Below are positions 26,309 to 35,515 of a stretch of 64,000 nt of DNA, piece after piece. The first letter of the stretch is position 1. The number at the start of each line of letters is the position of its first letter. The notes under the pieces were generated by a model. That model did no database searches. It saw only the letters and a list, made by a program, of their open reading frames with translations, and had not been told where the DNA came from. Where the stretch lies: contig NZ_LIKT01000018.1 in NCBI RefSeq assembly GCF_001294455.1, positions 1-64,000 of the forward strand, written 5' to 3'. The DNA is from Phaeobacter sp. 11ANDIMAR09 (GTDB taxonomy: Bacteria > Pseudomonadota > Alphaproteobacteria > Rhodobacterales > Rhodobacteraceae). Made by a program: the position numbers and the translations under genes.

Positions 26309-27483
26309 CAGATCACCCTTTCATTTTGCAATCTTGAGATTTCACTGCCTGAGTAGCCAAGCTCTGCAAGGAGATCAGCGGAGTGTTCACCAAGCGCAGG
26401 TACGGCATCCATACGGGGCTCTGATCCAATTCCACCTGGGGGAAGCAACGCAGGAATTGACCCCTTTGGTGTTTGCACCTCGCGCCAACGATTGCGGGCT
26501 TCAAATTGCACATGATGCCAGACGTCGGACATGTCATTCATGTTCGCATTGGCGATACTGGCCCGGTCCAACCGCTCGATCACAGCTTCGGTTGTCAGAT
26601 CATCGAAACTGGATGTGATGATCTGGGTAAGGGCGATCTTGTTCTCGGCGCGCAGGCTGTTCGATGAAAATCGCGAGTCTGTTGCAAGTCCCGGTGCTTC
26701 AAGGACCACGTCACAAAAGGCTTTCCATTCGCGTTCATTCTGTAAGCCCAGAATGACCGTGCGCCTGTCCCCGACCGCAAAGGGACCATAAGGGAAAATC
26801 GTGGCATGGCTGGCACCGGCACGCGCAGGAGGTTCAGCCCCCTCATAGGCGTAGTAGAGCGGATAACTCATCCATTCTGTCATCGCATCCAGCATCGACA
26901 GATCAATCTCGCAGCCCTTTCTGGTTTTTTCACGCTGCATGAGCGCTGTCAGGATGTTCGTATAAGCGTACATTCCGGCCGCAATATCCGCGATTGAGAT
27001 TCCGGCTTTGCTTGGACAATTCGGTGTGCCGGTCGTGGTCACAAAACCGGATTCAGACTGAATCAGCAGATCGTAGGCCTTGCGGTTCTCGTCCGGCCCA
27101 CCTCTGCCGTATCCAGAGATGTTACAAACTATGACACCGGAGTTGGTCTTGGATAGATCTTCGTACCCAAGACCGAGGCGCGCAGCTGCGCCAGGTGCGA
27201 GGTTTTGCACAACAACATCAGCCTTTGTGACCAGCTTTTGCAGGATGTCGGCCCCGTCAGAGTGTTTGACATCCAGCGTCAGGCTTTCTTTGGACCGGTT
27301 TGTCCAGACGAAATGCGAGGCCATGCCGTTTACGCGGGTGTCGTAGCTGCGCGCAAAATCCCCAACGCCAGGTCGCTCAACTTTGATCACGCGCGCGCCC
27401 ATATCAGCAAGCTGGCGGGTTGCGAATGGAGCCGCGATCGCATGTTCAAGGCTGACGACTGTAATTCCTTCAAGTGGGAGCAT
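26308..27483 (-). CDS. CaiB/BaiF-family CoA-transferase
   Basis: A 391-residue family III CoA-transferase: LEGITVVSLEHAIAAPFATR at the N-terminus, ADMGARVIKVERPGVGDFAR, and RSKESLTLDVKH with VVQNLAPGAAARLGLGYEDL carrying the catalytic Asp region. It should move CoA between carboxylic acids to activate the substrate. ATG 27483 shares its A with the stop of the acyl-CoA dehydrogenase gene, so translation is coupled; the longer upstream frame lies within that gene and is rejected. Confidence 0.92.
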   Translation of the reverse strand: MLPLEGITVVSLEHAIAAPFATRQLADMGARVIKVERPGVGDFARSYDTRVNGMASHFVWTNRSKESLTLDVKHSDGADILQKLVTKADVVVQNLAPGAAARLGLGYEDLSKTNSGVIVCNISGYGRGGPDENRKAYDLLIQSESGFVTTTGTPNCPSKAGISIADIAAGMYAYTNILTALMQREKTRKGCEIDLSMLDAMTEWMSYPLYYAYEGAEPPARAGASHATIFPYGPFAVGDRRTVILGLQNEREWKAFCDVVLEAPGLATDSRFSSNSLRAENKIALTQIITSSFDDLTTEAVIERLDRASIANANMNDMSDVWHHVQFEARNRWREVQTPKGSIPALLPPGGIGSEPRMDAVPALGEHSADLLAELGYSGSEISRLQNERVI

Positions 27484-28634
27484 TAGAATGACCTCGGCAG
27501 GCCGAGAACATGCTCGGCAACATATGACAGGATGAGATTGGTGGAGATTGGAGCGACCTGATAAAGCCGGGTTTCGCGGAATTTGCGCTCCACGTCGTAT
27601 TCGTTGGCAAAACCGAACCCGCCATGGAATTGCAGACACGCGTTGGCCGCTTCCCAGCTGGCCTTCGCTGCCAGATATTTGGCCATGTTGGCCTCAGACC
27701 CGCAGGGCAGGCCCGCATCAAAGAGCTGGCAGGCGCGGAACCGCATAAGGTTGGCGGCTTCCAGTTCTATTTTTGCTTCTGCAATCGGGAACTGGACGCC
27801 CTGGTTTTGACCGATCGGCCTGCCAAAAACCTCCCGCTCTTTGACATAGGCGCTCACTTTTTCGATGAACCAGTAGCCATCACCGATACCCTCGGCGGCG
27901 ATCAACGTGCGTTCTGCATTGAGCCCGTCCAGTATGTAACGAAACCCCATGCCTTCTTCGCCTATCAGGTTCTCAGCAGGGATCTCCAGATCATCAAAGA
28001 AAAGCTCATTGGTCTCGTGGTTGACCATGTTGGGAATAGGGTTCACTTCCATGCCGTTGCCGATGGCATCTTTGAGTTCGATCATGAAGATCGACATGCC
28101 TAGCGACTTTTTCGTGACCTGATCAATCGGCGTGGTGCGTGCCAGCAGGATCATCAGATCGGAATGTTGCACCCGGCTGATCCAGACCTTCTGACCGTTT
28201 ATAACGTAGCGATCTCCTTTTTTGACCGCGGTCGTCTTGATCTTGGTGGTATCCGTGCCGGTTGTGGGTTCGGTCACTCCCATCGATTGCAGCCGCAATT
28301 CACCACTGGCGATCCGGGGCAGATATCGCTGCTTTTGCACGTCCGAGCCATGGCGCAGCAGGGTCCCCATATTGTACATCTGGCCGTGACACGCGCCGGA
28401 GTTGCCTCCTGACCTGTTGATCTCTTCCATGATGACGCTCGCCTCGGTGAGGCCAAGGCCCGAGCCGCCATAGTCTTCCGGGATCATGGCGGCAAGCCAA
28501 CCCGCCTCTGTCAGGGCGTTGACAAAATCCACTGGATAGCCACGCTGTTCATCTATTTTCCGGTGATATTCTGGTGGAAATGTGGCGCAAAGTGCCCGAA
28601 CGGCTTCACGGATCTCTGTGTGGTCAAAATTCAT
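27483..28634 (-). CDS. Acyl-CoA dehydrogenase family protein
   Basis: A 383-residue flavoprotein with family signatures MGVTEPTTGTDTTKIKT, GQKVWISRVQHSDLMILLAR and CLQFHGGFGFANEYDVERKF. Acyl-CoA dehydrogenases introduce a double bond next to the CoA ester. ATG 28634 is favoured because GAGGTG lies 5 nt upstream. In this operon it could turn a saturated branched dicarboxyl-CoA, such as methylsuccinyl-CoA, into the substrate of the hydratase. Confidence 0.9.
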   Translation of the reverse strand: MNFDHTEIREAVRALCATFPPEYHRKIDEQRGYPVDFVNALTEAGWLAAMIPEDYGGSGLGLTEASVIMEEINRSGGNSGACHGQMYNMGTLLRHGSDVQKQRYLPRIASGELRLQSMGVTEPTTGTDTTKIKTTAVKKGDRYVINGQKVWISRVQHSDLMILLARTTPIDQVTKKSLGMSIFMIELKDAIGNGMEVNPIPNMVNHETNELFFDDLEIPAENLIGEEGMGFRYILDGLNAERTLIAAEGIGDGYWFIEKVSAYVKEREVFGRPIGQNQGVQFPIAEAKIELEAANLMRFRACQLFDAGLPCGSEANMAKYLAAKASWEAANACLQFHGGFGFANEYDVERKFRETRLYQVAPISTNLILSYVAEHVLGLPRSF

Positions 28635-28642
28635 ATGACACC

Positions 28643-29491
28643 TCAAGCAATCGTTGCTTTGGCGTTCATGGCAAGCGCGCCATCCTGCCGACGCGCCCAG
28701 AGATGGAAGGTTTTTCCATCCTTGTCAGCAGCGCCATGGACCGAGAATTTTTCAGTGTCGAAGATTGTCGACATCGCGCGGAACTCGAAGCTCTTGACTG
28801 TCGCGTCCGGTTTTTCGCGGCGCAGCAGGTCAAGAAGTAACGTTGCCAGTAGCGGTCCGTGAACGACAAGCCCAGCGTAGTCTTCTGAATTCACACAGAA
28901 CGGCTGATCGTAGTGAATCCGGTGGCCATTGAACGTCAGAGCGGAGTAACGGAACAAGAGAACCGGATCAGGATTGATGTCGCGGGAGAAATCGGAAGCG
29001 CTCGGGGCTTGCAGTGGTGTCAGGGCCGGGGCACCCGCTTTCGGTTCCTCGCGATAAACAATGTCATGCTCTTCATCGATGCCAAGCGTGCCGCCGTCAA
29101 AAACCTGGTGGCCAACGGTGACAAAGACCAGCTGACCGGATCGCCCGGATTTGGTCTTCACCGATTTGATTGTCGAAATCTTCTTGAGCTCTTTACCAAT
29201 TCGCATCGGAGCATGGAAATGCAGTCGGCTTCCTGCCCACATCCGACGTGGCAAAGGCACCGGGGGAAGGAAACTGCCAAGGGCAGCATGACCATCATAC
29301 CCAGCGTCGGACAGTTTGAAAACTGGCAGGAAATGCAACCAGTGCCAAAGTGGTGGCAGTGCGGTCAGGGTTTCGTAAACAGGATCGTCACGATCAAGTG
29401 TCGCCGCCAATGCGTTCGCTGGGAATGGCGCGATACGCTCAATCCTATGTTCTGATTTTCCCACCCATTCCTGGAGTTGGTCCTGTTGCAT
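28643..29491 (-). CDS. MaoC-like double hot-dog CoA hydratase (mesaconyl-CoA hydratase type)
   Basis: A 282-residue protein with an N-terminal FAS1-type hot-dog domain and a C-terminal hot-dog with LTFNGHRIHYDQPFC, the hydratase-like catalytic stretch, then LVVHGPLLATLLLDLL. Length and motifs match the mesaconyl-C4-CoA/itaconyl-CoA hydratase group. It is the first gene of the leftward catabolic operon, divergent from a LysR gene. With the lyase it would produce acetyl-CoA from a C5 CoA ester. Confidence 0.85.
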   Translation of the reverse strand: MQQDQLQEWVGKSEHRIERIAPFPANALAATLDRDDPVYETLTALPPLWHWLHFLPVFKLSDAGYDGHAALGSFLPPVPLPRRMWAGSRLHFHAPMRIGKELKKISTIKSVKTKSGRSGQLVFVTVGHQVFDGGTLGIDEEHDIVYREEPKAGAPALTPLQAPSASDFSRDINPDPVLLFRYSALTFNGHRIHYDQPFCVNSEDYAGLVVHGPLLATLLLDLLRREKPDATVKSFEFRAMSTIFDTEKFSVHGAADKDGKTFHLWARRQDGALAMNAKATIA

Positions 29492-29587
29492 GGTAACCTC
29501 GACTTCAGTTTCACAGGAGGTTTACACAGTTCTCGCCTTCAGAAAATTCGCATATAAATAAGACCGCGTTCGTGTTAGGTGAACGCC

Positions 29588-30517
29588 ATGAACCTTGAAC
29601 TCATCGATCTGAAGCTCTTTGTATGCATTGCCGAATGTGGAAATCTTACACATGGAGCCGAAAAAGCATTTCTGTCGCCACCGGCAGCCAGTGCCCGTAT
29701 AAAATCGCTCGAACAGGAAACCGGGCAGCAATTGTTCTTACGAAGCAACAAAGGCGTCACGCTGACCGATGCAGGCAAGGTGTTCTTACGTCAGGCGCGT
29801 TTGGTTCTCCGTCAAGTCGATTTTCTGATCGAGGAAATGATCAACCCGGATTCCGGCCATATTCGAATCTCGGCAAACACCACTGCATTGACTGAGTTCT
29901 TGCCAGAAACGCTGGCGCATTTTTTGTCAAAATGGCCGGGAGTTACGGTAGATTTACAGGAACGTCTGACACGTGACATTGTTCGCTCAGTTGCAGATGG
30001 AACATCCGATCTCGGAATAATTTCCGGTGACCCAAAGACGGATGACCTGGACATTATTCCATTCTCAACTGACAGATTAATGCTCGCAACGTCAGCTCAT
30101 CATCCACTGTCCAAATCCGACGGCGTGATGTTCAGAGATACCTTGAGTTACGAGCATATTTCGCTGCACGAGGGCAGTACGCTTCTTGATTTTCTAAGGC
30201 GGCAATTTCGGCGAAGCGGGTACGAAAAACACCTTCGTTTACAGGTGCGGAGTTTTGAAGCTATGTGCCGCCTTATTGAGGCTGGAGTCGGGATAGGTAT
30301 CGTCCCGGAATCAGCAGCTAATCGTCACAGAAAGACGATGAACATCGCCTTGTTGAATCTGCAAGATGACTGGTCAATCCGTACCCGATCTGTCCTCGTT
30401 AGAGATCGGACCAACTTACCGCCCGCAGCACGCGCGCTCGTTGATATGTTAGTTGAGTCGAGTCCAGGTGGTGAGAGATTGATGATGGAAGATTCTGCTT
30501 CAAGCGCGAGTCCTTAG
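29588..30517 (+). CDS. LysR-family regulator, divergent from CoA operon
   Basis: A 309-residue LysR protein with N-terminal helix-turn-helix (LTHGAEKAFLSPPAASARIK) and a C-terminal effector domain. It is transcribed away from the hydratase-dehydrogenase-transferase-lyase operon across a 96-bp intergenic region, the classic arrangement for a LysR activator of the divergent operon. ATG 29588 is chosen over the GTG at 29579, which has no ribosome-binding site. Confidence 0.9.
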   Translation: MNLELIDLKLFVCIAECGNLTHGAEKAFLSPPAASARIKSLEQETGQQLFLRSNKGVTLTDAGKVFLRQARLVLRQVDFLIEEMINPDSGHIRISANTTALTEFLPETLAHFLSKWPGVTVDLQERLTRDIVRSVADGTSDLGIISGDPKTDDLDIIPFSTDRLMLATSAHHPLSKSDGVMFRDTLSYEHISLHEGSTLLDFLRRQFRRSGYEKHLRLQVRSFEAMCRLIEAGVGIGIVPESAANRHRKTMNIALLNLQDDWSIRTRSVLVRDRTNLPPAARALVDMLVESSPGGERLMMEDSASSASP

Positions 30518-30577
30518 TTTTTCTGAGGAGTTAGAAGAACTAACTCATAGTCCGGTGGAAGCCCCTTGTCGGGAAGA

Positions 30578-31567
30578 TTAGGAAACTTGAGTGCCCCAAA
30601 TTGGAACCACTACATTCCAGTATGGTGGCTCGGGTCCATTATGGGGAGCATCAAAAACTGGTAGTGAATCCCCCAGCAAGTTTCCGCAAACAATCCGGTC
30701 GCGGCTTTCTCCCTTAAAAGCCAGACTAGATATGTTCTTAAGCCTCTCGGCAGGCGAACTATCAAAGTGCGTTCGATCCATCGTGTGATCATCGAGCGCT
30801 GCTTCAACACTTTCCACCCAAGCTTTGTCGCGTTCCCCGACAACCAGGGTGGGGACTGCTTCCGGATCAATGTGATAAAGCTCGCTCGATACAATACAGG
30901 CCGCGTAAAGCCCGCCAGCGCCGTCCAGTTCGATACCATCCACGAACGTGCCAGGCCCGAATTGGAGGAAAAGTTCCGGCTCACCACGCACACCCTTTTC
31001 ATCGAGGCGCACGCGCGTGATCTTCTGACCAAAGGTTTCCGCGATGTAGAGCCACCCGTTTCCATAGTCGGGACGCAGTTCGTTGGTGTAGTGCAGCCCT
31101 TGCAAGACAATCGAAAAGGAATTGTCGGAATTGATCAGCCCGACATAACCGTTCTTCACATTACGCCGATAGGCCCGTGAGCGCGGCCGCAGCTTCGATG
31201 AGACCGTCACCCAGGTTTTGCCAAGTTCATCGACATAGACAAAGTTCGCCGGTGGAAGCGCGTCTTCTCTGGCAGCGATGGGATGTGGTCTCACACCATC
31301 AGCATCCAGCTCCAAGATACCCCCTGCATCAGAGATGTTGGCAATGAGGAACGAGCCGTCTTGCCGTAGCGCAATCCCGTTTGGCACGACCGGCATTCCG
31401 CCAAACTCGGTGTCGCCTTGCAACAGGAACTGGCGACCATCCGGACAAATCCGCATTACGCCAGCCCCTTTATGCGAGCAAAAAATGTCGCCAGAACGGG
31501 TCGCAAGCACACATTCCGGACGGCTCAAACCTTTGCCGATATAGGATATGCTTGGTTCGTTGGTCAT
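30578..31567 (-). CDS. SMP-30/gluconolactonase-family protein
   Basis: A 329-residue beta-propeller protein of the SMP-30/LRE group: FSCHKGAGVMRI-like RSGDIFCSHKGAGVMRICPD near the start, VVPNGIALRQDGSFLIANI, and GTFVDGIELDGAGGLYAACI hold the usual metal-site residues (Glu/Asn/Asp). Members hydrolyse sugar lactones. It is the last gene of the sugar-acid operon, overlapping the oxidoreductase gene by 4 nt. Confidence 0.85.
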   Translation of the reverse strand: MTNEPSISYIGKGLSRPECVLATRSGDIFCSHKGAGVMRICPDGRQFLLQGDTEFGGMPVVPNGIALRQDGSFLIANISDAGGILELDADGVRPHPIAAREDALPPANFVYVDELGKTWVTVSSKLRPRSRAYRRNVKNGYVGLINSDNSFSIVLQGLHYTNELRPDYGNGWLYIAETFGQKITRVRLDEKGVRGEPELFLQFGPGTFVDGIELDGAGGLYAACIVSSELYHIDPEAVPTLVVGERDKAWVESVEAALDDHTMDRTHFDSSPAERLKNISSLAFKGESRDRIVCGNLLGDSLPVFDAPHNGPEPPYWNVVVPIWGTQVS

Positions 31568-32916
31568 GCCGGGAGGTTCTTCGAAATGCTCGCTTCGACT
31601 TCACGCCGCAAACGATAGGCGTCCGTGTTCGTATCTGCTTGCACGTCACTCCATTTGACCGGCTGACCTTCAGGAATATCTCTGATCAATGTGACATTGT
31701 GCGCAAGACCGAGTGGAACGTAGCCCTCAGCAACAGAAATCGATGCTGGGCGAAGACCACCGGCCACGGTGTATCCACCCTCGCCATCAAGGATTTCGCC
31801 CTTTTTTAACTCTCGCTTCGAGACGGCCGCAACATCGGCCCGGAATTCATGCGCCGCCCCTGTGGGCTCCTTGCGAATGCCAACAGATGCGACCGAGATC
31901 CCGAGTTCCAGCCCGATCAGATGCCAGCGCTTGTAGTTGCACATGTAGCGACCGCTATCATCGGTCACGACCTTGTACTCTTCAAAGCAGTTGCGCAGGT
32001 ATTCGGTGTCCCCTTCAAAGCAGACCCAAACGCCCTTCCGGATGTCATGCGGGATCTGCTCGCCTTCTGGCGTCAGACAAGAGATGACATCGACCATGCC
32101 TTTGTGATCCAGCACACCGCCTTCTGAGCGCGGCCGCGCCAGATTTGGAACGTCATCGATCCCACCCGAAGGGAAGACCAGGCCATTTTCAGGGGCGTCC
32201 AACCCACACACATTGGCGATGGCTGCACTTTCAATGGCTGGCTTCGAGCCGTCCAAAAACGCATTGAACATTTTGGGGTTCAACCGACCGCGCTCGGCTT
32301 GCTCTTTCGTCAGACCCCAATGATCCCACACAGTGTCAGGCGTCGATTGCCGGTAATGCGGCATCCACTTGTGGCCTCGGCCAGCCGCAACGACGCTGAA
32401 ACCGCAGCCCCGCGCCCAATCAACCAGGTCACTGGCAAGCGCCGGTTGATCCCCATATGCCATACTGTAGATCACACCCTCTTCCTTGGCCTTGTTTGCC
32501 AGGCCCGGCCCGACAAAGGCATCTGCTTCAACTGTTACATTGATGATGTGCTTACCGTTCTCGAACGCCTTGAGACAATGCGAGACGGCCGCGATCGGGT
32601 TCCCGGTGCATTCAATGATGATTTCAATATCCCGGTGCGCTGTAAGCGCTTCCCAATCATCGCCGACAAAGGTTGCGCCAGATGTTGCCGCATCATCCAG
32701 GCTGGCCGCTGAGTAGGCCGCTGCATCCCAACCAACGAGCTTCATGTTGGACTTGGCCGCATCAGGACGCAGATCGACGACACCAACGATATGAATCCCC
32801 TTCAATCGAAGTGCCTGCGCAAGAAACATCGTGCCAAACTTGCCCGCGCCAATCATGCCAACACGGACCGGTTGCCCGTTCGCTGCGCGCTCCTGAAGTT
32901 TCGTAAAGAGGTTCAT
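31564..32916 (-). CDS. NAD(P)-dependent oxidoreductase with C-terminal SAF domain
   Basis: A 450-residue protein. The N-terminal Rossmann fold starts VRVGMIGAGKFGTMFL; the middle resembles homoserine dehydrogenase-like enzymes; the C-terminus (from about KRELKKGEILDGEGGYTV) is an SAF domain like those in altronate dehydratase and FlgA. This architecture matches COG4091 (predicted homoserine dehydrogenase with SAF domain). The reaction is unknown. It overlaps the IlvD-type gene by 4 nt and probably acts in the same sugar-acid route. Confidence 0.82.
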   Translation of the reverse strand: MNLFTKLQERAANGQPVRVGMIGAGKFGTMFLAQALRLKGIHIVGVVDLRPDAAKSNMKLVGWDAAAYSAASLDDAATSGATFVGDDWEALTAHRDIEIIIECTGNPIAAVSHCLKAFENGKHIINVTVEADAFVGPGLANKAKEEGVIYSMAYGDQPALASDLVDWARGCGFSVVAAGRGHKWMPHYRQSTPDTVWDHWGLTKEQAERGRLNPKMFNAFLDGSKPAIESAAIANVCGLDAPENGLVFPSGGIDDVPNLARPRSEGGVLDHKGMVDVISCLTPEGEQIPHDIRKGVWVCFEGDTEYLRNCFEEYKVVTDDSGRYMCNYKRWHLIGLELGISVASVGIRKEPTGAAHEFRADVAAVSKRELKKGEILDGEGGYTVAGGLRPASISVAEGYVPLGLAHNVTLIRDIPEGQPVKWSDVQADTNTDAYRLRREVEASISKNLPA

Positions 32917-34625
32917 TCGGCGTTCTCCTTGGACCAGCCTTCTTGTGTGAGGAAATCGAAATCGCAGCCTTCGTCGGCCTGCAGAACCGTCCGGCTATAA
33001 AGCCCGCGATAACCCCGATTTTGCAGCTCCGGGCGCTTGTGCTGTTCGAGACGGCGGGCGATCTCGGCGTCATCGACCAGCAGATCGATGCGCTTGTCTG
33101 CGACCGAGAGACGTACACGGTCCCCATTCTCGACAGCGGCCAATGGCCCGCCAACCGCGGACTCGGGTGACATATGAAGAACGATGGTCCCGAATGCCGT
33201 CCCAGACATCCGAGCGTCTGAAATTCGCACGATATCCTTGATACCTTTCCGTGCCAGTTTTTTCGGGATCGGCAGATACCCGGCTTCCGGCATTCCCGCA
33301 GCTACTGGTCCCGCGTTTTTCAACACCATGATGTCGTCGGCCTCAATATCGAGGTCCGGGTCATCAACGCGCCTGGCGAGATCTTCGAGACTGTCGAAGA
33401 CCACGGCACGGCCTTCGACTTCAAAAAGCCCTGGTGTCGCCGCCGCGCGTTTGAAAATGGCTCCCTGAGGCGCGATGTTCCCATAAAGGCTGATCAACCC
33501 GCCCTCATTTGAAACAGGATCGTCAAACGACCGGATCACCCGGCGATCAACCCAATCAGGCTCATCGTCCAGACGCTCCGCCAGGGTTTGACCTGTTACA
33601 TCCACGGTATCGAGGTGCAGGAGGTGGCGGATCTCGCGCAAGACTGCTCCGACACCGCCAGCGGCATAGAAATCTTCCATGTACCCTTCACCGACTGGCT
33701 TCAAGTCAACCAAAACCGGTGTTTCGTCCGAGATTTCATTGAGGCGTTCGGGTGAAATCCTGATGCCGAGACGACCCGCGACAGCTATAAGGTGAACGAT
33801 GGCATTGGTGGACCCACTGACAGCCATCAGCACGCGGAAAGCGTTCTCTACCGACTTCTCGGTGATGACCTCGCTTGGTTTTCGAGGGTTCTGGATCAGC
33901 TCAACAGCCAGCTTGCCGCATTCCTCAGCTGCAACGAGCCTGTCTGCGTGAACAGATGGAATGGCCGCTGTACCGGGCAATGACATGCCAAGTGTTTCGG
34001 CGATGCACGCCATGGTGCTCGCTGTTCCCATAACGGCGCAGGTGCCCGCCGTTGTCGCCAGTCGGCCTTCGATCTCTGCAATCTCTTCACCTTCTACCTC
34101 ACCGGCACGGAACTTGCCCCAAAAACGGCGGCAGTCAGTGCAGGCACCCAGGCGTTCACCCTTGTGGCGACCGGTCATCATCGGGCCGGTCACAAGTTGC
34201 ACGGCCGGAATGTCAGCGGACGCCGCGCCCATCAGCTGAGCTGGAACTGTCTTGTCGCAACCACCGATCAAAACCACTGCGTCCATTGGCTGCGCACGAA
34301 CCATCTCCTCAGTGTCCATTGACATGAGGTTCCGGTAGACCATGCTGGTCGGGTTCAGAAAGACCTCGCCAAGAGACACCGTTGGGAACGGTCGCGGCAA
34401 AGCTCCTGCAGCCAACACACCGCGAGAGACAGCTTCGACCAGCTCAGGCATCGCTCTGTGGCAGTTATTGAAGCCCGAAGGGGTCATCGCGATCCCGACA
34501 ATCGGTTTATCGAGCATTTCCCGCGACAAACCCATTGAGCGAGCAAAAGACCGTCGCAGATACGCTGCAAAATCCTTATCGCCGTAATTTGTCAGTCCGC
34601 CCTGAATACCTTTACCTTCGGCCAT
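32913..34625 (-). CDS. IlvD/Edd-family dehydratase (sugar-acid type)
   Basis: A 570-residue Fe-S dehydratase. Cys55 (NNCHRAM), Cys123 (GGCDKT) and Cys196 (AGTCAVMG) are the expected cluster ligands, and Lys125 is the residue usually carbamylated for Mg. The subgroup looks like aldonic-acid dehydratases rather than branched-chain amino-acid IlvD because of its neighbours. ATG 34625 is preceded by GGAGGGGTGAAA. It follows the dehydrogenase by 2 bp and overlaps the oxidoreductase gene. Confidence 0.9.
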   Translation of the reverse strand: MAEGKGIQGGLTNYGDKDFAAYLRRSFARSMGLSREMLDKPIVGIAMTPSGFNNCHRAMPELVEAVSRGVLAAGALPRPFPTVSLGEVFLNPTSMVYRNLMSMDTEEMVRAQPMDAVVLIGGCDKTVPAQLMGAASADIPAVQLVTGPMMTGRHKGERLGACTDCRRFWGKFRAGEVEGEEIAEIEGRLATTAGTCAVMGTASTMACIAETLGMSLPGTAAIPSVHADRLVAAEECGKLAVELIQNPRKPSEVITEKSVENAFRVLMAVSGSTNAIVHLIAVAGRLGIRISPERLNEISDETPVLVDLKPVGEGYMEDFYAAGGVGAVLREIRHLLHLDTVDVTGQTLAERLDDEPDWVDRRVIRSFDDPVSNEGGLISLYGNIAPQGAIFKRAAATPGLFEVEGRAVVFDSLEDLARRVDDPDLDIEADDIMVLKNAGPVAAGMPEAGYLPIPKKLARKGIKDIVRISDARMSGTAFGTIVLHMSPESAVGGPLAAVENGDRVRLSVADKRIDLLVDDAEIARRLEQHKRPELQNRGYRGLYSRTVLQADEGCDFDFLTQEGWSKENAE

Positions 34626-34627
34626 TT

Positions 34628-35515
34628 TCACCCCTCCTTCCGGCAATCGATGCCAAGCAGTCGTTCATAAACCAGCACCATTGCGCCTTTGTCTTTCGCG
34701 CCATGGCCCTCAAGAAGTGCCTGCTGATAGGTGGTTGTCGCGGCGGCCAACACAGGTGCCGGGATCTGATAACGGGCTGAGATTTCAGCACCGCTGATCA
34801 GATCCTTGTAGGCGGCTTGTAGCGGGTAGCCGGTGTCAAACTTGCCTTCGAGGATCTGGGGAATGAAGTATTCCGACGCATAGCTGCGGCCGGTCCCTGA
34901 GTTCACCACCTCGGCGGTGTTTTCCGGATCAAGGCCCAGCTTCTTTGCCATCGGCAGGATTTCGGCAAGGGCCGCCACATTGATGTCGAAGAGAAGCTGA
35001 TTGATTAGCTTGGTGAGCTGACCCGAGCCGACAGCGCCAGTGTGCAGGATGCGGTTCGACATTGTTGCAAGGGCTGGTCTCAGCGCCTCGACAATCTCGC
35101 CGTCTCCTCCGATCATCATTGTCAACGTGCCCTCCTGGGCCCGCTTCCACATGCCAGAGACGGGCGCATCGAGAAAGCGAAGCCCGAGGGCTGAAAGCCG
35201 CTCGCCAATGCTGAGCGTCAGTCCGTATTCTATGGTCGAGGTATCGATGACAATCGTGTCGGCTGAAAGACGCTGTGCAATCCCATGTTCAGGGTTGAAC
35301 AGCGACTTTTCCACGATCCCACCACTTGGCAAGCAGGTGATCAGCACATCCACGCCTGAGAAATCTGCCGTACTTCCGGCCTTAGTGGCACCGGCTTCAG
35401 CGGCGGCATCCATTGCCTCCTCGCTGAGATCAAAGACCATTACGTTGTTTGAGCTAGCAAGGTTCGCCGCCATCGGTGCACCCATCTGACCCAAACCGAC
35501 AAATCCAAATCGCAT
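34628..35515 (-). CDS. 3-Hydroxyisobutyrate-dehydrogenase-like oxidoreductase
   Basis: A 295-residue beta-hydroxyacid dehydrogenase: N-terminal Rossmann motif GFVGLGQMGAPMAANL, substrate motif DAPVSGMWKRAQEGTLTMMI, and GSGQLTKLINQLLF with the catalytic Lys. Relatives reduce tartronate semialdehyde or oxidise 3-hydroxyisobutyrate. ATG 35515 has AGGAAGGAGATCAAC just before it. It is the first gene of the sugar-acid operon. Confidence 0.9.
   Translation of the reverse strand: MRFGFVGLGQMGAPMAANLASSNNVMVFDLSEEAMDAAAEAGATKAGSTADFSGVDVLITCLPSGGIVEKSLFNPEHGIAQRLSADTIVIDTSTIEYGLTLSIGERLSALGLRFLDAPVSGMWKRAQEGTLTMMIGGDGEIVEALRPALATMSNRILHTGAVGSGQLTKLINQLLFDINVAALAEILPMAKKLGLDPENTAEVVNSGTGRSYASEYFIPQILEGKFDTGYPLQAAYKDLISGAEISARYQIPAPVLAAATTTYQQALLEGHGAKDKGAMVLVYERLLGIDCRKEG

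Noticed and set aside
30528-30546. GAGTTAG-aagaa-CTAACTC hairpin between the convergent LysR and SMP-30 genes
   Set aside because: The stem is AT-rich and no T-run follows on either strand, so I did not call it a terminator.
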